Shown piece by piece: positions 52,856 through 64,000 of a stretch of 64,000 nucleotides of DNA; the first letter of the stretch is position 1; each line of letters opens with the position of its first letter. The DNA lies in assembly GCA_028279245.1 (NCBI GenBank), contig JANQOE010000023.1, forward strand, positions 29,294 through 93,293, given 5' to 3'. The notes below the pieces were generated by a model. That model saw nothing but the letters and a program-made list of their open reading frames with translations, searched no databases and was not told where the DNA came from. The stretch comes from Alphaproteobacteria bacterium (GTDB lineage: Bacteria > Pseudomonadota > Alphaproteobacteria > UBA6615). A program made the translations under genes and the position numbers.

Positions 52856-54169
52856 ATGGCCGCCCCCGGACTGATCATCGCCGCGCCGGCATCGGGCAGC
52901 GGCAAGACCCTGATCACCATGGGGCTGTTGCACTGCCTGAAGGCGCATGGCGTCGACGTGGCGCCGGCCAAGGCCGGACCCGACTACATTGATGCCGGTT
53001 TTCATAGCGAGGTGGCCGGGCGCGACTGCGTCAATCTCGACCCTTGGGCGATGCGCCCGGCGACGCTGGCGCGCTTGGCTGATGGCGATGCGTTGGTGGT
53101 GGCGGAAGGCGTCATGGGATTGTTCGATGGCGCGGCGGTCGGCGACCGGCTTGATGTCGGATCCACCGCCGACCTGGCTGGGCTGACCGGCTGGCCGGTG
53201 GTGTTGGTGGTCAACGCGCGGGGTCAGGGTGCAAGCGTCGGCGCACTATTGCGCGGCTTTGCCGAGATGCGGGCCGACGTGGACGTCGCCGGTGTCATCT
53301 TCAATCGGGTCGGCAGCGTGCGCCATGCCGACTTGTTGCGGCGCGCGGCGGTTTCGGCGGTGCCTAGTATTCATGTCCTTGGCGCCGTTCCGCGAGACGA
53401 TGCGCTGCGGATCGAGTCGCGCCATTTGGGTCTCAAACAGGCGCGCGAGTTGCAGGCCTTGGATTCCGTGGCGGAGCGCGCTGGGGCAATGGTTGCGGAA
53501 CACCTGGATATCGACGGAGTGTTAGCGCTGGCACGGCCGTCGGTGATGCCTTCGGTCGATGTGGCGTCCCCTCCCCTGCCGCCGCTCGGCCAGTGCATCG
53601 CGGTTGCGCGGGACGACGCGTTTTCCTTTGCCTACCCGCATGTGTTGACCGGCTGGCGCAGCGCCGGTTCTGCGCTGCAGTTCTTTTCACCGCTTGCCGA
53701 CGAAGCGCCGGCCCCCGATGCGGATGCGGTTTACCTGCCTGGCGGTTATCCGGAACTGTCGGCCGGCCGGCTGGCCGGCAATCGGCGATTCCTCGAGGGT
53801 CTGGCGGATGCAGCGACGCGGGGTGCAACCGTCTACGGCGAGTGCGGGGGATACATGGTGCTGGGCCGTTCCCTGACAGACGCCGATGGCGCTACCCATC
53901 GGATGGCGGGCCTGCTGCCGTTGGAGACGAGTTTTGCCCAACCAAAGCTGCATCTGGGGTACCGGCGCGCCACGGCGTTGGGCGGACCGTTTGGCGAACT
54001 CCATTGCCGCGGGCACGAGTTTCATTATGCGCGGGTGGTCAGCGAAGCCAGCGCGGCACCGCTGTTCGCGGTGACCGACGCGGCCGGTAATGACCGTGGC
54101 GAGGTTGGCCTGCGCGAGGGCCGGATCATGGGATCGTTCATCCATCTGATCGACCGGGAGACGGCGTGA
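52856..54169 (+). CDS. cobB: cobyrinic acid a,c-diamide synthase CobB
   Basis: 437 residues. The ATP-binding start is [20 protein letters not shown], followed by [24 protein letters not shown], and [17 protein letters not shown]. The glutaminase domain has [13 protein letters not shown] (catalytic Cys) and [12 protein letters not shown] (His). It amidates the a and c side chains. Whether the natural substrate is cobyrinate or hydrogenobyrinate cannot be told; with CobN absent partners unknown, both are open. Overlaps the YcgN-type gene by 4 bases. Confidence 0.95.
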   Translation: MAAPGLIIAAPASGSGKTLITMGLLHCLKAHGVDVAPAKAGPDYIDAGFHSEVAGRDCVNLDPWAMRPATLARLADGDALVVAEGVMGLFDGAAVGDRLDVGSTADLAGLTGWPVVLVVNARGQGASVGALLRGFAEMRADVDVAGVIFNRVGSVRHADLLRRAAVSAVPSIHVLGAVPRDDALRIESRHLGLKQARELQALDSVAERAGAMVAEHLDIDGVLALARPSVMPSVDVASPPLPPLGQCIAVARDDAFSFAYPHVLTGWRSAGSALQFFSPLADEAPAPDADAVYLPGGYPELSAGRLAGNRRFLEGLADAATRGATVYGECGGYMVLGRSLTDADGATHRMAGLLPLETSFAQPKLHLGYRRATALGGPFGELHCRGHEFHYARVVSEASAAPLFAVTDAAGNDRGEVGLREGRIMGSFIHLIDRETA

Positions 54170-54675
54170 CCGAACCGTTTTGGCGGCGCAAATCGTTGGA
54201 CGAGATGACCGATGCCGAATGGGAGTCGTTATGCGACGGTTGCGGACAGTGCTGCCTTAACAAGCTAGAGGATGCGGATACCGGCGAGATTGCCTTGACC
54301 TGGGCGGCCTGCAAGCTGCTCGACCTCGGGACCTGTCAGTGCTCGGACTACGCCAACCGGTTCAAGCATGTGCCGAATTGCATCAACATGACGCCGGAGT
54401 CGACCCGCAACACCCGCTGGCTACCGCAAACTTGCGCCTACCGGCTAATCGACGAAGGAAAAGATCTATACTGGTGGCACCATCTGGTGTCGGGCGACCC
54501 CAATACGGTTCATCAGGCCGGGGTGTCGGTGCGCGACATCGCCGTGCACGAGGATCGAATCGACGATCTGGAGGATTCGGTTATTGGGCTGATTGTGCAG
54601 CCGGAGCCGGCGGCGCCTTCCGCGAATTCACCATCGCCACGCCGGCGAAAATCAAAGCGACTGCGGCGTACATAA
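54166..54675 (+). CDS. YcgN/UPF0260 cysteine-cluster protein
   Basis: 169 residues with a GTG start inside the cobB stop (GTGA). The family pattern is [21 protein letters not shown] followed by [11 protein letters not shown], then a second set [16 protein letters not shown] and a final [23 protein letters not shown]. The Cys cluster probably binds a metal or Fe-S centre; role unknown. The last 25-30 residues (Ser/Pro/Arg-rich) are encoded antisense to the end of the transporter gene and are probably not part of the conserved domain. Confidence 0.9.
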   Translation: MTEPFWRRKSLDEMTDAEWESLCDGCGQCCLNKLEDADTGEIALTWAACKLLDLGTCQCSDYANRFKHVPNCINMTPESTRNTRWLPQTCAYRLIDEGKDLYWWHHLVSGDPNTVHQAGVSVRDIAVHEDRIDDLEDSVIGLIVQPEPAAPSANSPSPRRRKSKRLRRT

Positions 54676-55498
54676 GGGGCGACGGACGCTCGCCGAAAGT
54701 CACCATGCCGACCAACAGACCAACAACGCTGATGATGTAGCCGACCTGGCTGAGATAGACCGCGCCGGACAGCCGGACGATGGCGAAAAACAGCACGAGC
54801 GCCCCGGCGGTCAGCACGCTGTAGGCTAGCATGGCCGCCTCCGCCGCGCCGAAGTCCGCCCAGATCGGGTGAAACGTGCCGGTGCCGAGGTTCAGCACCA
54901 GCAGGAACGGTGTCGAGAAAAGCAACATGCCCGCCGCATTGGTGAGGGGATCGCCGGTTTGCGGCCGGCGCCGTTCGGCATACAGGTTGGCAATGACGTA
55001 GGTGGCCGGCGTGAACAGCGCGAGCACCGCAAATGGCCGGGCCTCCGGCGCCGGCAGGCTGCTTTCCGGCAGGACCAGGAGCAGGGCGCCAATGAAACCG
55101 CTGGCAACGCCGAACGCCCGGATTGGCACGACGGACTCGTAACGCATGGCGAGGGCGATCAAATAGGTCAACAGCGGCGCGGACGTCAGCACGACCGCCA
55201 TCGTCCCGGCCGGGATCTCCCGCAGTACGAACAGCATGTTCACATTGGGCAGGGCAAAGCCGAGGCTGCCGACGATCACGTAGTAGGCGAGATGGCGCGG
55301 CGTCAGGCCGACCGGCGAACGGCGAACGGCGCAAATCAGCAGCAGCGTGACCGTTGCGCCAAAACTCTGCCAGAACACCGCCGCCATCGGCGCGACGCCG
55401 GACACGCTGATGAACTTGTGCACACTGGTGCCGCCGCCCCAGATTGAGCCGAGCAGCAGGAGTAATGCGAGGGGAAGCAGGGCGGAACCGGCACGCAT
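54581..55498 (-). CDS. EamA/DMT superfamily permease
   Basis: 305 residues with ten helices in two EamA repeats: [20 protein letters not shown] opens the first with the WGG-type motif, [20 protein letters not shown] the second, ending with [18 protein letters not shown]. Probably an exporter of a small metabolite; not closely similar to the permease at 22198-23112. Its 3' end overlaps the convergent YcgN-type gene by 95 bases. Confidence 0.88.
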   Translation of the reverse strand: MRAGSALLPLALLLLLGSIWGGGTSVHKFISVSGVAPMAAVFWQSFGATVTLLLICAVRRSPVGLTPRHLAYYVIVGSLGFALPNVNMLFVLREIPAGTMAVVLTSAPLLTYLIALAMRYESVVPIRAFGVASGFIGALLLVLPESSLPAPEARPFAVLALFTPATYVIANLYAERRRPQTGDPLTNAAGMLLFSTPFLLVLNLGTGTFHPIWADFGAAEAAMLAYSVLTAGALVLFFAIVRLSGAVYLSQVGYIISVVGLLVGMVTFGERPSPLMYAAVALIFAGVAMVNSRKAPPAPAAQSAQ

Positions 55499-55537
55499 AG
55501 CCTCTCTACGTATGCCCGCGCCGGCAAAAGGCCAGCC

Positions 55538-56623
55538 CTACCGGTCGAGGCTGCGGCCGGAGTCCGGGTCGAACAGATGCAGATGCTGGGCGAAGGCGGC
55601 GATTGGCACCGTTTCCCCGGCCTTGATCGCCACCTCACTGTTGACGCGCAGGGTGCAGGATTGCTCCGGGGTACCGAAATGACCATAGACCAGCTTATCG
55701 GCACCGAGTGCTTCAATCAGGTCGACCTCAAGATCGGCGACATGTTGGGCGCTCGCCTCGTTCCCGGCATGCAGATGTTCGGGCCGAACGCCTAGCGTGA
55801 CCGTCCGGCCGTTGAGGTCCGAGAGTCTGCCGTCATGAGTGTGGGCGATACTGCTGCCGCCACCAACATGGATCTTACCGGCGCTGACAGTTGCCGGCAG
55901 GAAGTTCATCGGTGGCGATCCGATGAAACCGCCGACAAAGGTGGTCGCTGGGGTCTCGTAGACCTCAAGCGGGGTGCCGATCTGTTCCGCATTGCCATCA
56001 TTCATGACAATCAGCCGATCGGCCAGCGTCATCGCCTCGACCTGATCGTGGGTGACATAGACGCTGGTGGTGTTGAGCGCGTTGTGGAGTTTGCGGATTT
56101 CGATACGCATCTGGACGCGTAGCTTCGCATCCAGGTTACTCAGCGGTTCGTCGAACAGGAAAACCGCGGGCTCGCGAACGATGGCGCGGCCCATTGCCAC
56201 GCGCTGCCGTTGACCGCCTGACAACTGACCCGGTCGCCGTTCGAGCAATTCGTCAAGCTGGAGAATCCGCGCCGCCTCCTGCACGCGCCGTTGAATCTCG
56301 TCCTTTGACAGGCGCGCGATCTTCAAACCGTACGCCATGTTGCCGTAGACGGTCATGTGCGGGTAGAGCGCGTAGTTCTGAAAGACCATCGCGATGTTGC
56401 GGTCCTTGGGTTCTACCCCGTTGACGACGCGGCCGGCGATTGAAACCTCCCCGGCGGTGATTTCCTCGAGCCCGGCGATCATGCGCAGCAGCGTGGACTT
56501 GCCGCAGCCGGATGGCCCGACCAGCACGGCAAACTCGCCATCCTCAATCCCGAAGTTCAGGCCGTGCAAGACTTCCGTCCCGCCGTAGGACTTGCGGACG
56601 TCACGGATCGATACGTCAGCCAT
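55538..56623 (-). CDS. ugpC: sn-glycerol-3-phosphate ABC transporter ATP-binding protein UgpC
   Basis: 361 residues. ABC ATPase motifs: [18 protein letters not shown]-loop [44 protein letters not shown] and [14 protein letters not shown]. The C-terminal TOBE region (about 240-361) has [11 protein letters not shown]. Assignment to UgpC rests on the ugpB-A-E context, since the MalK/UgpC group is similar in sequence. Last gene of ugpBAEC, two bases after ugpE. Confidence 0.92.
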   Translation of the reverse strand: MADVSIRDVRKSYGGTEVLHGLNFGIEDGEFAVLVGPSGCGKSTLLRMIAGLEEITAGEVSIAGRVVNGVEPKDRNIAMVFQNYALYPHMTVYGNMAYGLKIARLSKDEIQRRVQEAARILQLDELLERRPGQLSGGQRQRVAMGRAIVREPAVFLFDEPLSNLDAKLRVQMRIEIRKLHNALNTTSVYVTHDQVEAMTLADRLIVMNDGNAEQIGTPLEVYETPATTFVGGFIGSPPMNFLPATVSAGKIHVGGGSSIAHTHDGRLSDLNGRTVTLGVRPEHLHAGNEASAQHVADLEVDLIEALGADKLVYGHFGTPEQSCTLRVNSEVAIKAGETVPIAAFAQHLHLFDPDSGRSLDR

Positions 56624-56625
56624 CG

Positions 56626-57477
56626 CTACTTCTCATGCTCGATCAACCCTTTGACAAACCAACGCTGCATCAGAATGACGACTGCTATCGGCAGGATCAT
56701 CGCCATCATCGTCGTTGCCATGACCAGTTGCCACTCGACTTGATCGTCACCCGCCGAAAGCATCGCGTTGATCGCGATGATGATGGTGTTGAAGTCCGGA
56801 TCCGTCGTCACCATCAGCGGCCACAAGAACTGATTCCAGCCGAAAATGAACAGAATTACGAAGAGCGCGGCGATGTTGGTCTTCGACAACGGCAGCAGGA
56901 TGTCGAAGAAGAAACGCACAGGACCGGCGCCATCGACGCGGGCGGCTTCCAAGAGTTCGTTTGGAATAGTCAGGAAAAACTGGCGGAAGAAGAAGGTGGC
57001 AGTGGCGGAGGCGATCAACGGGACGATCAGCCCCTGATAACTATTCAACATCCCGAGCGCGGAGACGATGCCGAAGGTCGGTACGATACGCACCTCGACC
57101 GGCAACATCAGCGTGACAAAGATCAGCCAAAAGGCCGTCATGCGAAACGGAAAGCGGAAGAAGACGATTGCGTAGGCCGAGATGATGGAGATTGTGATTT
57201 TGCCGATCGCGATACCGAGGGCCATGATCGTGCTGTTCATCAGCAGCCGCCAAGCTGGCACACCGCCCCCACCTTCGAGGGCGCCGTCGGTCAACGCCGT
57301 GAGGTAGTTCTCGACGAACTGACTGCCGGGCAGCAGGGGCATGGGTGCCTGCACGACTTCGCGCAGGGTCAAGGTCGAGCCGACGAATACGACGTAGATC
57401 GGAAACGCGAGAACCAAGACCGCGAGAACCAAAATCACGTGCGACATCTGCCGCCCCGCATTGCCCCGTTCGACCAT
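56626..57477 (-). CDS. ugpE: sn-glycerol-3-phosphate ABC transporter permease UgpE
   Basis: 283 residues with six helices; the MalG-type permease EAA loop is [23 protein letters not shown]. Residues such as [17 protein letters not shown] early and the C-terminal [13 protein letters not shown] fit UgpE. Forms the channel with UgpA. The ATG overlaps the ugpA stop by one base (TGATG). Confidence 0.93.
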   Translation of the reverse strand: MVERGNAGRQMSHVILVLAVLVLAFPIYVVFVGSTLTLREVVQAPMPLLPGSQFVENYLTALTDGALEGGGGVPAWRLLMNSTIMALGIAIGKITISIISAYAIVFFRFPFRMTAFWLIFVTLMLPVEVRIVPTFGIVSALGMLNSYQGLIVPLIASATATFFFRQFFLTIPNELLEAARVDGAGPVRFFFDILLPLSKTNIAALFVILFIFGWNQFLWPLMVTTDPDFNTIIIAINAMLSAGDDQVEWQLVMATTMMAMILPIAVVILMQRWFVKGLIEHEK

Positions 57478-58361
57478 CAGTACGTCACTCTGCGTTCGAT
57501 GTAACGGAACTGAACGACCGTCAAAGCAATCACGATGCCCATGAGAATGACGGATTGGGCGGCCGAACTGCCGAAATCAAGCCCGATGAAGCCATCGTTG
57601 AACACCTTGTAGACCAAGATATTCGTCGCACCCGCGGGGCCGCCCTTGGTCAGGATTTCGATGACACCGAACGTTTCGAAGAACGCGAAGATGATGTTGA
57701 TGACGAGCAGGAAGAAGGTGATCGGCATCAGCAGCGGGAAGATGACTGTCCAGAACCGTCGCTTCGGACCGGCGCCGTCGATGGAGGCGGCTTCGACCAG
57801 CGAGCGCGGAATTGCCTGCATGCCGGCCAAAAAGAATAGGAAGTTGTAGCTGATCTGTTTCCAGGCGGAGGCCAGGATCACCAGCAGCATCGCCTGGTCG
57901 CCCTGCAGCAGGTAGTTCCAATCGATGCCGAAAGTTCTATTGAGCAGTACGCCGATAACGCCGAACGTTGGATTGAAGAGGAACAGGAACAACACACCGG
58001 CGATCGCCGGTGCGACAGCGTAGGGCCACATCAGCAGGGTGCGGTAGAAGAGTCGTCCGCGAATGACACGGTCGGCCTTGGCCGCAAGATACAGTGCGAC
58101 AGAGAGACCTAGCGCCGCGACGGCGAACGAAAAGAAAATCGTTCGTAGAACCGATGAAGCGTAGAGGGGGTCAGCAATGATCAGGGCAAAGTTCTCGAGC
58201 CCAACGAACTCAGTCGACAAACCGAAGGCGTCTTCGATTTGTGTCGACTGCCAAAGAGCCTGGATCGACGGCCAGATGAAGAAGATGAGGGTGACGGCCA
58301 GCTGCGGCGCCAGCAGGAAGTATGGCAGCGCCTTGTGCCGGAAGTAGACCCGTCGTTCCAT
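57477..58361 (-). CDS. ugpA: sn-glycerol-3-phosphate ABC transporter permease UgpA
   Basis: 294 residues with six helices. The N terminus ([21 protein letters not shown]) and the block [23 protein letters not shown] are UgpA-like; the EAA loop is [25 protein letters not shown]. It is separated from ugpB by 67 bases that hold a strong stem-loop, as between pstS and pstC. Confidence 0.93.
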   Translation of the reverse strand: MERRVYFRHKALPYFLLAPQLAVTLIFFIWPSIQALWQSTQIEDAFGLSTEFVGLENFALIIADPLYASSVLRTIFFSFAVAALGLSVALYLAAKADRVIRGRLFYRTLLMWPYAVAPAIAGVLFLFLFNPTFGVIGVLLNRTFGIDWNYLLQGDQAMLLVILASAWKQISYNFLFFLAGMQAIPRSLVEAASIDGAGPKRRFWTVIFPLLMPITFFLLVINIIFAFFETFGVIEILTKGGPAGATNILVYKVFNDGFIGLDFGSSAAQSVILMGIVIALTVVQFRYIERRVTY

Positions 58362-58381
58362 ACGGCTGGTCAGCGGTGGCG

Positions 58382-58409
58382 ACAGGGACGCACTCTGTGG
58401 CGTCCCTGT
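58382..58409 (-). other. 10-bp perfect stem-loop between ugpB and ugpA
   Basis: ACAGGGACGC (58382-58391) pairs exactly with GCGTCCCTGT (58400-58409) around an 8-base loop. There is no T-run after it. It lies about 20 bases past the ugpB stop on the minus strand, in the same relative place as the pstS-pstC hairpin, and could protect the ugpB 3' end or partly attenuate reading into the permease genes. Confidence 0.75.
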
Positions 58410-58428
58410 GCCAGATCGCTAGTCGATG

Positions 58429-59748
58429 TTAGCGGTTGGCGCGTTCGAACCGGCGCAACAGATCGTTGCCCCGCTCAACTGCCGTGTCGAGGCCCTCCTG
58501 CGCCGTCTTGTCGCCGGCCCAAATCGCTTCGAGCTCCTCGTTGATGACGTCGCGAATCTGCACAAAGTTCCCCAAACGCAGTCCCTTCGAGTTGCCTGTG
58601 GGTTCGCCTGATGTCATCTGAATGACAGCCGTGTCGGCGCCCGGGTTGCGCTCGTAGTAGCCCGAGAGTGTCGTCGTGGTGAACGCCGCCGGGGTAATTG
58701 GCAAGTAGCCCGTACCCTCGTGCCAGGCGGACTGAATGCCGGAAGACGACAAGAAGTCGAAAAACTCGGCGATACCACGGTAATCTGCATCGTCGTGCCC
58801 CGACAGTACCCAAAGGCTGGCACCGCCGATAATCGTGTTCTTCGGATCGCCGACAACATCGGGCCAATAGGGTAATTGGCCCACACCGAAGTCGAACTCG
58901 GCGGTGCGGCGGATACCTGCCAGTCCGGCTGACGAATTCATCCACATGGCGCATTCACGGCTGGTGAACAGGGCTTGGCCGTCGCCGCGGCGACCGCCGT
59001 ACTTGAAGACGCCGTCCTGCGACCAATCGGCAAGCGCCTGGATATGCTTCACATGGGTGTCGCTATTGATCAGCAACTCCGTATCCAAGCCCTGAAAGCC
59101 GTTGTTCTTGGAGGCAAACGGAACGTCATGCCGGGCCGAGAAATTCTCTAGCTGGACCCATGATTGCCAGGCCGTCGAAAAACCGCAGGTTGCCGCACCC
59201 GATGAAATGAGCGTGCGGGACGCCTCTTCCAGCTCAGGCCAGGTCTGTGGGGGACTTTCGGGATCCAGGCCGGCGGCCGCGAACATCTCCTTGTTGTAGT
59301 AGAGGACCGGCGTTGAACTGTTGAAAGGCATCGACAGCATCTGGCCGTCGTCGTTCGTGTAGTAGCCGGTCACAGCCGCCAAGAACCCGGACGGCTCGAA
59401 GTCCTTGCCGCTCTCCTCCATGATTTCGAAGACCGGTTTGATCGCGCCACCGGCCGACATCATAGTCGCTGTCCCGACTTCGAAAACCTGAACGATATGT
59501 GGCTGCTCGCCCGCACGGAACGCGGCGATCGCGCCGGTCATGGTTTCGGTGTAGTTGCCGCGGTTGGTGGCCACGACTTCGTATTCGTCTTGACTTGCGT
59601 TGAAAGCCGCGGCGATGGCTTCGACTTTCTCGCCCAGGGCGCCGCCCATGGCATGCCACCAGTCGATCTGAACCCTGTCCTGAGCCTGCGCTGCCGAGGC
59701 AAATGCAAACAGGGCCGAGACTGCAACCGTCGTTCTAACGAAACTCAT
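58429..59748 (-). CDS. ugpB: sn-glycerol-3-phosphate-binding periplasmic protein UgpB
   Basis: 439 residues from ATG 59748, chosen for the GGGAGGT site and the signal peptide that follows (MSFVRTTVAVSALFAFASAA, cleaved after AQA). UgpB signature blocks: QIDWWHAMGGALGEKVEAIA, NRGNYTETMTGAIAAFRAGE, IVQVFEVGTATMMSAGGAIKP and FNSSTPVLYYNKEMF. It binds glycerol-3-phosphate or glycerophosphodiesters in the periplasm. A Pho-box-like site lies 68 bases upstream, in line with induction under phosphate limitation. Confidence 0.95.
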   Translation of the reverse strand: MSFVRTTVAVSALFAFASAAQAQDRVQIDWWHAMGGALGEKVEAIAAAFNASQDEYEVVATNRGNYTETMTGAIAAFRAGEQPHIVQVFEVGTATMMSAGGAIKPVFEIMEESGKDFEPSGFLAAVTGYYTNDDGQMLSMPFNSSTPVLYYNKEMFAAAGLDPESPPQTWPELEEASRTLISSGAATCGFSTAWQSWVQLENFSARHDVPFASKNNGFQGLDTELLINSDTHVKHIQALADWSQDGVFKYGGRRGDGQALFTSRECAMWMNSSAGLAGIRRTAEFDFGVGQLPYWPDVVGDPKNTIIGGASLWVLSGHDDADYRGIAEFFDFLSSSGIQSAWHEGTGYLPITPAAFTTTTLSGYYERNPGADTAVIQMTSGEPTGNSKGLRLGNFVQIRDVINEELEAIWAGDKTAQEGLDTAVERGNDLLRRFERANR

Positions 59749-59815
59749 AAAAGACCTCCCAGTAGGCTGTTGTTTGGTGCCTGTGAGCAAAGGATTGCAC
59801 AGGTAAGCCGCCCGT

Positions 59816-59833
59816 ATGAAGCTTTTATGACTA
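59816..59833 (-). promoter_or_regulatory. Pho-box-like site upstream of ugpB
   Basis: On the minus strand TAGTCATAAAAGCTTCAT matches the 18-base Pho box CTGTCATAWAWCTGTCAT at 13 positions, including the central AT tract. It is 68 bases before the ugpB ATG, in a 101-base gap after the penicillin-binding protein gene. Confidence 0.6.
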
Positions 59834-59849
59834 ACGTCGACCGTGATGC

Positions 59850-61745
59850 CTAGCCTTTGCCGACTGACATGTCCGCCTGTTGCGCTGCAATATCCCGGTG
59901 CACCGCGGACATAAAGTCCTGCCAGATTTTCGCTGGGAGGCCGCCGCCGGTCACACCTTTCATCGGTGTGCCGTCGTCGTTGCCCAACCAAACACCGACG
60001 ACGATTTCGCTGGTGTAACCAATGAACAGTGCGTCGCGGAACTCCTGACTGGTGCCGGATTTGCCCGCCGCCGGTTGGCCGATCTCCGCCGACTTGCCCG
60101 TGCCCCAACCGATCACCGCGCTGAGCACATCGTTCATCAAGTTCACGTGGTCGGCGTCGATCACCCGGCCAAGACCGGAACCTCCACGGCGATAAAAGAC
60201 CTCAGCACCTGGGCCCCGTACTTCCTGCACACCGTGGGGCACCACACCGTGGCCACCGTTGGCAAAGGTCGCATAGGCGCCGGTCAATTCGAGCAGCGTC
60301 ACTTCGCTGCTGCCCAATGCCAGGCTTGGGTGAACGGTCAGCTCACCGGTGATGCCGAGGCGGCGGGCAACGGCGGCGACACGCTGCGGGCCGACGTCTT
60401 GGAACAAGCGCACAGCGACCGAGTTGAGGGACAGCGCCATGCCTTCGCGTAGACTCACGTCGCCGCGGAACTCGCCGCTGAAGTTGCGCGGCGACCAACC
60501 GTTGACCGTGAGTGGCGCGTCTTGAAGACGGGACTCGGGCTTGTAGCCCTCCTCAAAGGCCGCGAGATAGACGAACGACTTGAAGGCCGATCCGGGCTGG
60601 CGCCGCGCCTGGGTGGCGCGATTGAACTGGCTGTGGCGGTAATCGCGGCCGCCGATCATCGCGCGCACCGCACCTTCCGGCGTCATGGCCACTAGGGCGA
60701 CCTGCCCAACCTCGGCCTCGATGGCTTCGTCGGCGTACCGTGCGACCGCTTGTTCGGCGAGTGCCTGCAAGCGGGGATCAAAGGTCGTCTCAACCTGCAG
60801 ATCGTCAGCGTTGAGACCGACGAAACCCGACACCTGCTCCAGTATCCAGTCGGAGAAGTAGCGGCGGCCGGCGCCTTGGGTCACTTCCCCACCGCGAAAG
60901 TCACTACGCTCCTCCGCCGCGGCCGTCGCGGTGCGCGGTGCGACGTAGCCGGCATCGACCATCGCATTCAATACGGTGACGGCGCGGTTGTGCGCGGCGA
61001 CGGGATCGGCGGAGGGGTTATAGCGGGACGGAGCGCGCAGCAGCCCCGCCAGCATAGCGGACTCGTACAGGGTCACCTCGCGCGCCGAGTGGCCGAAATA
61101 CTTCTGAGATGCCGCTTCAACACCATAGGTGCCGGCGCCGAGATAGACGCGGTTCAAATAGATGGTCAGCAGTTCATCCTTGGTGAACTTGGCGTCCAAC
61201 CGGATAGCCAGGATCAACTCCTTGAGCTTGCGGCGGATCGAGCGTTCGGGCGTCAGAAAGAGGTTCTTCGCGAGTTGCTGGGTGATGGTGCTGCCGCCCT
61301 GGGCCACCCGGCCCTGGGCAACGTTGACGACGACCGCGCGGGCGAGACCACGGATATCGAAGCCCGGATGGTCGTAGAAGCGGCGGTCTTCAATCGCCAG
61401 CACGGCAGCCGGTAGGGCCGGCGGCAGCTTATCGACGCTGAGATGCTGTCCGTAGAGGTCGCCGTACGACGCCAGCCGCGAGTTGTCCGCCGCCTGCAGC
61501 ACGACACTGGTGCGGCGCGCGTCCTGTTGGAGCTGACTGATGTCGGGGGTGTCCCAGGCGAACCAAGCGACAACGCCGCCGACAATGAGGAACGCCCAAA
61601 TCCCGAGGGTCAGGACCCATTTCGCCGCCCAGCCCAGGAACGAGCCGCGGCGCGCCCGCGGTGCCGTCTTGCGGGTGGTGCGCCGGCCTTTGCCCCGGCG
61701 GTTCTTGCTGGCTTGCCCGCGGCGGGCGGTGCGGCGTGCAGCCAT
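59850..61745 (-). CDS. class A penicillin-binding protein (transglycosylase/transpeptidase)
   Basis: 631 residues. A Lys/Arg-rich cytoplasmic start, one membrane anchor (about 40-66; WVLTLGIWAFLIVGGVVAWF), then the glycosyltransferase 51 domain with AIEDRRFYDHPGFD (catalytic Glu) and GGSTITQQLAKNLFL, and the transpeptidase domain with nucleophile Ser in GSAFKSFVYLA, SLN in LSLNSVAVRL and GKSGTSQEFRDA. It polymerises and crosslinks peptidoglycan. Shorter than PBP1A since no inserted OB domain is evident, so it is not assigned to mrcA specifically. Starts 3 bases after the gyrB stop. Confidence 0.92.
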   Translation of the reverse strand: MAARRTARRGQASKNRRGKGRRTTRKTAPRARRGSFLGWAAKWVLTLGIWAFLIVGGVVAWFAWDTPDISQLQQDARRTSVVLQAADNSRLASYGDLYGQHLSVDKLPPALPAAVLAIEDRRFYDHPGFDIRGLARAVVVNVAQGRVAQGGSTITQQLAKNLFLTPERSIRRKLKELILAIRLDAKFTKDELLTIYLNRVYLGAGTYGVEAASQKYFGHSAREVTLYESAMLAGLLRAPSRYNPSADPVAAHNRAVTVLNAMVDAGYVAPRTATAAAEERSDFRGGEVTQGAGRRYFSDWILEQVSGFVGLNADDLQVETTFDPRLQALAEQAVARYADEAIEAEVGQVALVAMTPEGAVRAMIGGRDYRHSQFNRATQARRQPGSAFKSFVYLAAFEEGYKPESRLQDAPLTVNGWSPRNFSGEFRGDVSLREGMALSLNSVAVRLFQDVGPQRVAAVARRLGITGELTVHPSLALGSSEVTLLELTGAYATFANGGHGVVPHGVQEVRGPGAEVFYRRGGSGLGRVIDADHVNLMNDVLSAVIGWGTGKSAEIGQPAAGKSGTSQEFRDALFIGYTSEIVVGVWLGNDDGTPMKGVTGGGLPAKIWQDFMSAVHRDIAAQQADMSVGKG

Positions 61746-61748
61746 GCG

Positions 61749-64000
<2,252 letters not shown>

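Overview
The window reads as a chromosomal segment of a GC-rich alphaproteobacterium, most likely Rhodospirillales-like. This rests on family content: a RegB/RegA redox two-component pair, an MmcB DNA-repair protein, CtrA-type TTAA-N7-TTAA sites, a CobN/CobW-type cobalamin cluster and an alphaproteobacterial pst operon layout. Genes are tightly packed; no gap exceeds about 220 bases. I see no rRNA, tRNA, CRISPR array, insertion sequence or integrase.

Layout. 1-8380: mixed minus-strand genes (GNAT acetyltransferases, a fumarylacetoacetase-family hydratase, glnS, a TPR/oxygenase-like protein) plus a visibly AT-richer KAP-family P-loop NTPase that looks acquired. 8466-10715: a sugar isomerase/epimerase and a Gfo/Idh/MocA oxidoreductase. 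10734-19321: the phosphate-starvation block, transcribed as phoR, then (after a five-unit Pho-box array) pstS-pstC-pstA-pstB-phoU-arsC-phoU-phoB. 19391-27973: small secreted or hypothetical genes with CtrA-like sites, an FGGY kinase, DMT permease, DJ-1/PfpI protein, mmcB, hldE, a phosphatase and a degenerate EAL-like protein. 27978-30945: regA, regB and cobT on the minus strand.

29905-54169 is a nearly complete cobalamin region: cobT, cobS, cobC, a cobalamin riboswitch, cobU, cobW, cobN, cobO, cobQ, cobD, cbiX, cobH, cobL, cobI, a cbiG-cobJ fusion, cobM, cobK, cbiD, cobA and cobB. It mixes markers of the early-cobalt route (CbiX, CbiD, CbiG) with the late-insertion chelatase subunit CobN, and has embedded genes of no obvious cobalamin role (FemAB-like, SYLF, ankyrin, DUF4149, a small membrane protein).

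54166-64000: a cysteine-cluster protein, a second DMT permease, the ugpBAEC glycerol-3-phosphate importer with its own Pho-box-like site, a class A penicillin-binding protein, and gyrB running off the right edge. Phosphate scavenging is thus represented twice (pst and ugp), each under a Pho-like site and each with a strong stem-loop between the binding-protein gene and the first permease gene.

I did not find a clearly new multi-gene system. The best leads are the flanking AGTCTAG/ACTAG motifs around the inverted ank-cobK-cbiD block, the Pho-box array and paired stem-loops, the lone KAP NTPase, the TPR protein with a substituted oxygenase metal site, and the hybrid cobalamin gene set.
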